From assembly GCF_014640675.1 (NCBI RefSeq), contig NZ_BMHK01000014.1, positions 47,165 through 111,164 of the forward strand: a DNA stretch of 64,000 bases. Reading direction: 5' to 3'. Positions 58,501 through 64,000 of this stretch are shown here, one piece after another. The notes under the pieces are model-generated. The model was not told where the DNA came from. It did not search any database and worked only from the letters and a program-made list of their open reading frames with translations. The first letter of the stretch is position 1. Every line of letters starts with the position of its first letter. A program made the position numbers and the translations under genes. Source of the stretch: Novosphingobium endophyticum (GTDB lineage Bacteria > Pseudomonadota > Alphaproteobacteria > Sphingomonadales > Sphingomonadaceae).

Positions 58501-59790
58501 ATGAACGTTCAGACAGCCTCTCCCGGCCATGCCGATGCCGAATCGCCTGAAGCGCTGGTCGAGCGCCTAGCCCGCGACGGCCGCGCCGCCCAGCGCGTAC
58601 TCGCCCGGCTGACGGACGAGCAGAAGGCCGCCGCGCTGCGCGCCGCCGCCGCGGCCCTTCGCGATTCCGAGGCGCCGATCCTGGAGGCCAATGCGCTCGA
58701 TCTTGCCGCCGGCGAAGCCAAGGGTCTGACAAGCGCCATGCTCGATCGCCTGCGGCTCGATCCCGCGCGGCTGGCCGGCATTGCCGACGCGGTGGAACAG
58801 GTCGCTTCGCTGCCCGATCCCGTGGGCCAGGTGATCGACACCGGCGAACGCCCCAACGGCCTCAGGCTCAGCCGGGTGCGCATTCCGATCGGTCTGATCG
58901 GCATCATCTACGAAAGCCGGCCCAATGTGACCGCCGACGCCGCCGCGCTTTGCCTGCGCTCGGGCAATGCCGCGCTGCTGCGCGGCGGCAGCGAAGCGCT
59001 GAATTCGAACCGCGCGATACGCTCGGCGTTCGCCAGCGGCCTCGAAAGCGTGGGGCTTCCCGCGGCGGCAATCCAGCTCGTGCCGACGCAGGACCGCGCG
59101 GTCGTCGGCGCCATGCTGACCGCCGCCGGTCTGATCGACATGATCGTGCCGCGCGGCGGCAAGAGCCTCGTGGCGCGCGTCCAGGCCGACGCCCGGGTAC
59201 CCGTTCTCGCCCACCTTGACGGCATCTGCCACACCTATGTCCATTCCGCCGCCGATCCCGAAATGGCGAAAACGGTCGTGCTCAACGCCAAGATGCGCCG
59301 CACCGGCATCTGCGGCGCGATGGAGACGCTGCTGCTCGACACGCAGTTCCCCGCGTCGCGCGACGTCGTGACGTCACTGATCGAGGCAGGCTGCGAATTG
59401 CGCGGCGACGCCCGCGCCCGCGCGCTCGATTCGCGCATTCTGCCCGCGAGCGACGAAGACTGGGATACGGAATATCTCGACGCGGTGCTGTCGGTTGCCA
59501 TCGTCGACGGCTTCGAAGCCGCAGTCGAGCACATCGCGGAGCATTCCTCGCACCACACGGATGCAATCATCACGGCCGACGACGCGGCGGCGGAACGTTT
59601 CCTGGCCGAAGTCGACAGCGCCATCGTGATGGTCAATGCCTCCAGCCAGTTCGCCGACGGCGGCGAATTCGGCCTCGGGGCGGAGATCGGCATTGCCACG
59701 GGCCGCCTCCATGCGCGCGGCCCTGTCGCGCTCGAAGGGCTGACGACATACAAGTGGCTGGTGCGCGGGACCGGGCAGGCGCGGCCCTGA
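58501..59790 (+). CDS. proA: Glutamate-5-semialdehyde dehydrogenase
   Basis: Reduces gamma-glutamyl phosphate in proline synthesis. It has 429 residues with the aldehyde-dehydrogenase-like active-site Cys in MRRTGICGAMETLL (near 260) and IGLIGIIYESRPNVTADAA near 122. proB is not adjacent. Overlaps the nadD frame. Confidence 0.94.
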   Translation: MNVQTASPGHADAESPEALVERLARDGRAAQRVLARLTDEQKAAALRAAAAALRDSEAPILEANALDLAAGEAKGLTSAMLDRLRLDPARLAGIADAVEQVASLPDPVGQVIDTGERPNGLRLSRVRIPIGLIGIIYESRPNVTADAAALCLRSGNAALLRGGSEALNSNRAIRSAFASGLESVGLPAAAIQLVPTQDRAVVGAMLTAAGLIDMIVPRGGKSLVARVQADARVPVLAHLDGICHTYVHSAADPEMAKTVVLNAKMRRTGICGAMETLLLDTQFPASRDVVTSLIEAGCELRGDARARALDSRILPASDEDWDTEYLDAVLSVAIVDGFEAAVEHIAEHSSHHTDAIITADDAAAERFLAEVDSAIVMVNASSQFADGGEFGLGAEIGIATGRLHARGPVALEGLTTYKWLVRGTGQARP

Positions 59791-60473
59791 ACGGGCGCTC
59801 CGCAAGAAGGCGCGGCGGCCCGGTCACCGGGCTGCTTGGCGGCAGCTTCAATCCGGCGCACGGCGGCCACCGGCGCATTTCCCTGTTCGCGATGGAGGCG
59901 CTGGCGCTCGATGAGGTCTGGTGGCTCGTTTCGCCCGGCAATCCGCTGAAACCGGCGAAAGGCATGGCGCCGCTGGCCGTGCGCGTCGCTTCCGCCAGGC
60001 GGATGGCGCGGCGTACGCGCATTCGCGTTACCGCGATCGAGCGTCAACTGGGTACGCGCTATACCGTCGATACGCTGAAGAAGCTCCTGCGGCGCTACCC
60101 GAAGCGCCGCTTCGTCTGGCTCATGGGCACGGACAATCTCGTCCAGTTGCACCTTTGGCGGGACTGGCGAACGATCGCGCGGCTCATGCCGATTGCGGTA
60201 ATCAGCCGACCGGGGTATGATGCAGTCGCCCTCGCGAGCCCCGCGATGGCCTGGCTGGGGAGATTCCGGAGGCCCCTGACCAGTCTTCGAGGTCCGGAAA
60301 GGTGGAGCGCACCCGCGCTGGTGACATTGCAATTTGACCCCGACACGCGTTCGGCAACGGCGATACGCCGGGCCGATCCGGACTGGGCTCGAAAGTCGGC
60401 AGAAAGGCTTTCGCGCATCGGCCATTGTCGGGACGGTGTCACATATCGTCCGATTCCCGGAGAAGCAGCGTGA
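59754..60473 (+). CDS. nadD: Nicotinate-nucleotide adenylyltransferase
   Basis: Makes NaAD from NaMN. The nucleotide-binding motif GGSFNPAHGGH is near residue 29, and VWLMGTDNLVQLH near 120. The ISSTxIR-type motif appears as RSATAIR. The start is uncertain: GTG at 59754 overlaps proA by 37 bases (239 residues), or CTG at 59787 overlaps the proA stop (228 residues). The proA-nadD-rsfS-rlmH order is conserved. Confidence 0.88.
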   Translation: MAGARDRAGAALNGRSARRRGGPVTGLLGGSFNPAHGGHRRISLFAMEALALDEVWWLVSPGNPLKPAKGMAPLAVRVASARRMARRTRIRVTAIERQLGTRYTVDTLKKLLRRYPKRRFVWLMGTDNLVQLHLWRDWRTIARLMPIAVISRPGYDAVALASPAMAWLGRFRRPLTSLRGPERWSAPALVTLQFDPDTRSATAIRRADPDWARKSAERLSRIGHCRDGVTYRPIPGEAA

Positions 60474-60586
60474 GCAGGCCCCGTGCCTCTCACCAGCGCG
60501 CGCCAAACTCTGAAAACCTGATTGAACGCGGCGAGATGGTCCCCATCTTGCCCGTACGATCGCTGAAAGGAGCAGAAACGAACTAG

Positions 60587-60985
60587 ATGCCACAGGCACA
60601 GCTACAGCCGGCTTCAACCGGCGCTACGCCCCCGGCCATGGTCGACAGTGACGACCCGCAATTGGCCCTTGTCCTGCAATCCCTGGATGACGACCAGGCG
60701 CAGGATCTTGTTTCGATCGATCTCGAAGGCAAATCGAGCATCGCCGATCACATGGTGATCGCTTCCGGCCGTTCCACGCGGCAGGTCGCGGCGATGGCCC
60801 AGAAACTTTCCGAGCGCCTCAAACAGGGCGGCTTCGGCAATCCCCGTATCGAAGGACTGCCGGCGGCCGACTGGGTGCTGGTCGACGCGGGCAGCGTGAT
60901 CGTCCACATCTTCCGCCCGGAAGTGCGTAGCTTCTACAACCTTGAGAGGATGTGGGGCTTCGACGGGCCGTCCGGCGCCGCTTGA
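60587..60985 (+). CDS. rsfS: Ribosome silencing factor RsfS
   Basis: Binds uL14 and blocks subunit joining on starvation. It has 132 residues: the DUF143 core QDLVSIDLEGKSSIADHMVI near 38-58, ASGRSTRQVAAMAQ, and the closing FRPEVRSFYNLERMW. The N-terminal 25 residues are Ala/Pro-rich and likely disordered. Confidence 0.92.
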   Translation: MPQAQLQPASTGATPPAMVDSDDPQLALVLQSLDDDQAQDLVSIDLEGKSSIADHMVIASGRSTRQVAAMAQKLSERLKQGGFGNPRIEGLPAADWVLVDAGSVIVHIFRPEVRSFYNLERMWGFDGPSGAA

Positions 60986-61086
60986 ACAGCGGCGACGGCT
61001 GAGCGCCAGCCCCGCCCGGCCGGGCGCTCCGCAGAGAGGATTTGAGACGCGCAAGGCGCCTTCGCGGGCTATTGCGCGCCGAGACC

Positions 61087-61512
61087 ATGCTTTTGCACAT
61101 CATCGCTCGCGGAAAGATCGCCCGCTCGCCCGAGGCAGAGCTGCTGGATCGCTATGCCCGGCGGATAAGCTGGCCTTTCAGGCACACCGAATTGCCCGAT
61201 CTCGGCGGCAAGGTGCCGCCTCCCTCGCAAACCCCCGCGCGCGACATCCTGCTGGATGAACGCGGCAAGCCGATGACTTCGGAAGAATTCGCCGCCCTTC
61301 TCGGCCGCTGGCGCGACGAGGGCGTGCGCGAATGCCGCTTCCTGATCGGTGCCGCCGACGGCCACGGCGACGCGGCCCGCGCCGGCGCCGACCACCTTTT
61401 GTGTTTCGGAAAGATGACCTGGCCGCACCTCATGGCGCGCGCGATGCTGGCCGAACAGCTCTGGCGGGCGACCGCGATCCTGGCGGGGCATCCCTATCAT
61501 CGCTCGGGATGA
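61087..61512 (+). CDS. rlmH: 23S rRNA (pseudouridine1915-N3)-methyltransferase
   Basis: A SPOUT-class methyltransferase of 141 residues. The SAM knot has RECRFLIGAADGHGD and FGKMTWPHLMARAMLAEQLWRA, and the tail ends HPYHRSG as usual. The ATG at 61087 fits the family. It is slightly shorter than E. coli RlmH. Confidence 0.93.
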   Translation: MLLHIIARGKIARSPEAELLDRYARRISWPFRHTELPDLGGKVPPPSQTPARDILLDERGKPMTSEEFAALLGRWRDEGVRECRFLIGAADGHGDAARAGADHLLCFGKMTWPHLMARAMLAEQLWRATAILAGHPYHRSG

Positions 61513-61538
61513 GGCAGGGCGCGGGATGCGCCGTCTGT

Positions 61539-62333
61539 TCAGGCCGAAAACATGCGCGCGCGGGCGGCCAGCCGGTCGACCGCCTCGTCATGGATCGCCG
61601 GGGAGGTCACCAGCACACCGAAGGCGCGCGGATCGTGCTTGTTGTAGTTGAGCGGCTTGCCGAACGCGTCGGTCGCCGTAGCGCCGGCTTCGCGGGCGAT
61701 CAGGCCGGCGGCGGCGATATCCCATTCATAGCCCCAGCGCAGCGTCGCGAGCAGATCCGCCTCGTTCGCCGCGACCATCGCCATGCGCAATGCGATCGAA
61801 TTGGGCTGTTCCACCATGGTCAGATCGGCGTCCTCGCTTGCGAGCTTGCGGGCCGGGACGCGGGCACCGGCTAGCGAATCGCGACTGCTGGCCGCGAGTC
61901 GCTCGCCGTTGCGCCAACTTCCCTTGCCGGCCTCGCCGCTCCAGAACTCGCCCCCTTCCTCGCGCCGGCGGGCGGGAGCATAGAGATATCCGAGCAGCGG
62001 CCGGCGGGTGTTGACCAGGGCCACCGAAATCGCCCAGCCGTCCCGTCCGCGAATGAAGTCCCGCGTCCCGTCGATGGGATCGACCAGCCAGACAAGCTGG
62101 TCGCGCAATCGCTCCGGGGCATCGGCGGTTTCTTCGGAAAGCCAGCCCGCGGAGGGAAGCAGCGCGGACAACTCCTGCTTGAGAAAGGCGTCGACCGCCA
62201 GATCCAGCGCGCAGACCGGGCTGCCGGGCGTCTTTTCCCAGTGATCGAGCGCGTGCCCGTCACCCGGCCAGCCGGCAAGGGCGAGGCGTCCAGCCTCGCG
62301 CACGATCGATTCGAGTCTGGCGCGGTCTATCAT
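61539..62333 (-). CDS. 3'(2'),5'-bisphosphate nucleotidase / inositol monophosphatase family (CysQ-like)
   Basis: A Mg-dependent phosphatase of 264 residues. Metal sites WLSEETAD, WLVDPIDGTRDFIRG and GYEWDIAAAGLIAREAG are all present. The latter half favours CysQ-type PAP hydrolysis over inositol phosphate, but the substrate is not proven. ATG at 62333 gives family length; an ATG at 62390 would add 19 residues. Divergent from sucC. Confidence 0.87.
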   Translation of the reverse strand: MIDRARLESIVREAGRLALAGWPGDGHALDHWEKTPGSPVCALDLAVDAFLKQELSALLPSAGWLSEETADAPERLRDQLVWLVDPIDGTRDFIRGRDGWAISVALVNTRRPLLGYLYAPARRREEGGEFWSGEAGKGSWRNGERLAASSRDSLAGARVPARKLASEDADLTMVEQPNSIALRMAMVAANEADLLATLRWGYEWDIAAAGLIAREAGATATDAFGKPLNYNKHDPRAFGVLVTSPAIHDEAVDRLAARARMFSA

Positions 62334-62507
62334 CTGAAGGAAATCAACTGAGGGGAACCTTGTTTCCCGAATGCGATGCGAATTGCCCATGCATGTGGGC
62401 AGGGGTCGGGACTTTTCAAGCGCGCAGGGATGTGCTTATGCGGCGGCGCACAAAATTCGGCTCCCCGCGCCTTCACCGAGGAAACTCCAGCAGAAAGCGA
62501 TTCAGCG

Positions 62508-63706
<1,199 letters not shown>

Positions 63707-63707
<1 letters not shown>

Positions 63708-63808
63708 TGGCCCGTCGCAGGGACGATTACATACGCGATATCGAATGGCGGGGGTTTCACGGCTCCCGCCGACGGCGCGGCTCAGTGCCTTCATATCGCG
63801 GGGCTTGA
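63707..63808 (+). CDS. Possible 33-residue small protein after sucC
   Basis: An ATG overlapping the sucC stop opens 33 very basic codons ([16 protein letters not shown], then GSRRRRGS). Within it a hairpin (63747-63770, GGCGGG / CCCGCC) could equally be an mRNA structure. No family is recognised; expression is unproven. Confidence 0.25.
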
Positions 63809-63896
63809 CGCGGCGCGTGGGGGGCGCAATAGCGGCCGGGAACGTTTAACTGCGCGGTTAAATTGGCCGTCCTGACATCAGAGAGGACCGAATCGC

Positions 63897-64000
63897 ATGA
63901 AGATCATCGTGCCCGTGAAGCGGGTGATTGACTACAACGTGAAGCCTCGGGTGAAGTCCGACGGCAGCGGCGTTGACTTGTCGAACGTGAAGATGAGCAT
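63897..64000 (+). CDS. etfB: Electron transfer flavoprotein beta subunit, N-terminal fragment
   Basis: The first 34 codons of Etf[21 protein letters not shown] matches the family start. The gene continues beyond the window. With EtfA it passes electrons from acyl-CoA dehydrogenases to the quinone pool. GAGAGGA precedes the ATG. Confidence 0.88.
   Translation, partial: MKIIVPVKRVIDYNVKPRVKSDGSGVDLSNVKMS

Overview
This window is core chromosome of a GC-rich alphaproteobacterium, most likely order Sphingomonadales (Erythrobacteraceae or Sphingomonadaceae type). The family content points there: UrcA, DUF1491, DUF1192, DUF6489, a PopZ/DUF2497 protein, a TrcR/DUF1013 regulator, HemJ, CarD beside FdxA, a SUV3-like helicase, and the gene order ppsR-[gap]-hemE. 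I see no rRNA, tRNA, CRISPR array, prophage or insertion sequence. Almost every gene looks vertically inherited.

The centre of interest is about 20.9-32.7 kb, which I read as the replication origin with its partition locus. The 339-bp gap between the divergent ppsR and hemE has three DnaA-box-like 9-mers with one mismatch each, a fourth with two, a 28-bp stretch of about 11% GC just before hemE, and six GANTC (CcrM) sites. In Caulobacter and Rickettsia oriC lies in this same hemE/RP001 gap. Leftwards run ppsR-maf-aroE-coaE-dnaQ-hpf-ptsN, all leftward. Rightwards run hemE-hemJ-rho-TerC and then mnmE-mnmG-rsmG-parA-parB, mostly rightward, as expected of genes co-directional with forks leaving an origin. 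Four ParB-binding palindromes (parS) lie between 27.7 and 30.9 kb, just upstream of parA.

Left of this (0-20 kb): an M48 metalloprotease cut by the window edge; a PAS protein; a phosphoesterase/lipid-kinase pair; a LytTR-type two-component system; class I fumarase; a degenerate Pcm homologue next to TolC; PopZ; several small redox and Fe-S proteins; exonuclease III; a SleB-type cell-wall hydrolase; and the ptsN/hpf/dnaQ/coaE/aroE/maf/ppsR block.

Right of it (33-64 kb): oxidative-stress and housekeeping genes (fRMsr, PQQ-type sugar dehydrogenase, DUF815 ATPase, tsaC); a 105-bp double-hairpin repeat that supplies the tsaC stop codon; carD-fdxA-S4-helicase; an M23 peptidase; hemB; a membrane-fused spermidine-synthase-like protein; SulP; a truncated haemoglobin; clpA; trcR; an overlapping bactofilin/M23 pair; proA-nadD-rsfS-rlmH; a CysQ-type phosphatase; sucC; and the start of etfB. 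Haem synthesis appears three times (hemE, hemJ, hemB).

Functions are assigned from recognised motifs and family memory, without database searches. I found no clearly new multi-gene system. The strongest leads are the oriC/parS architecture, the repeat at 37.5 kb, the shortened Pcm homologue, and several perfect inverted or direct repeats at promoters.
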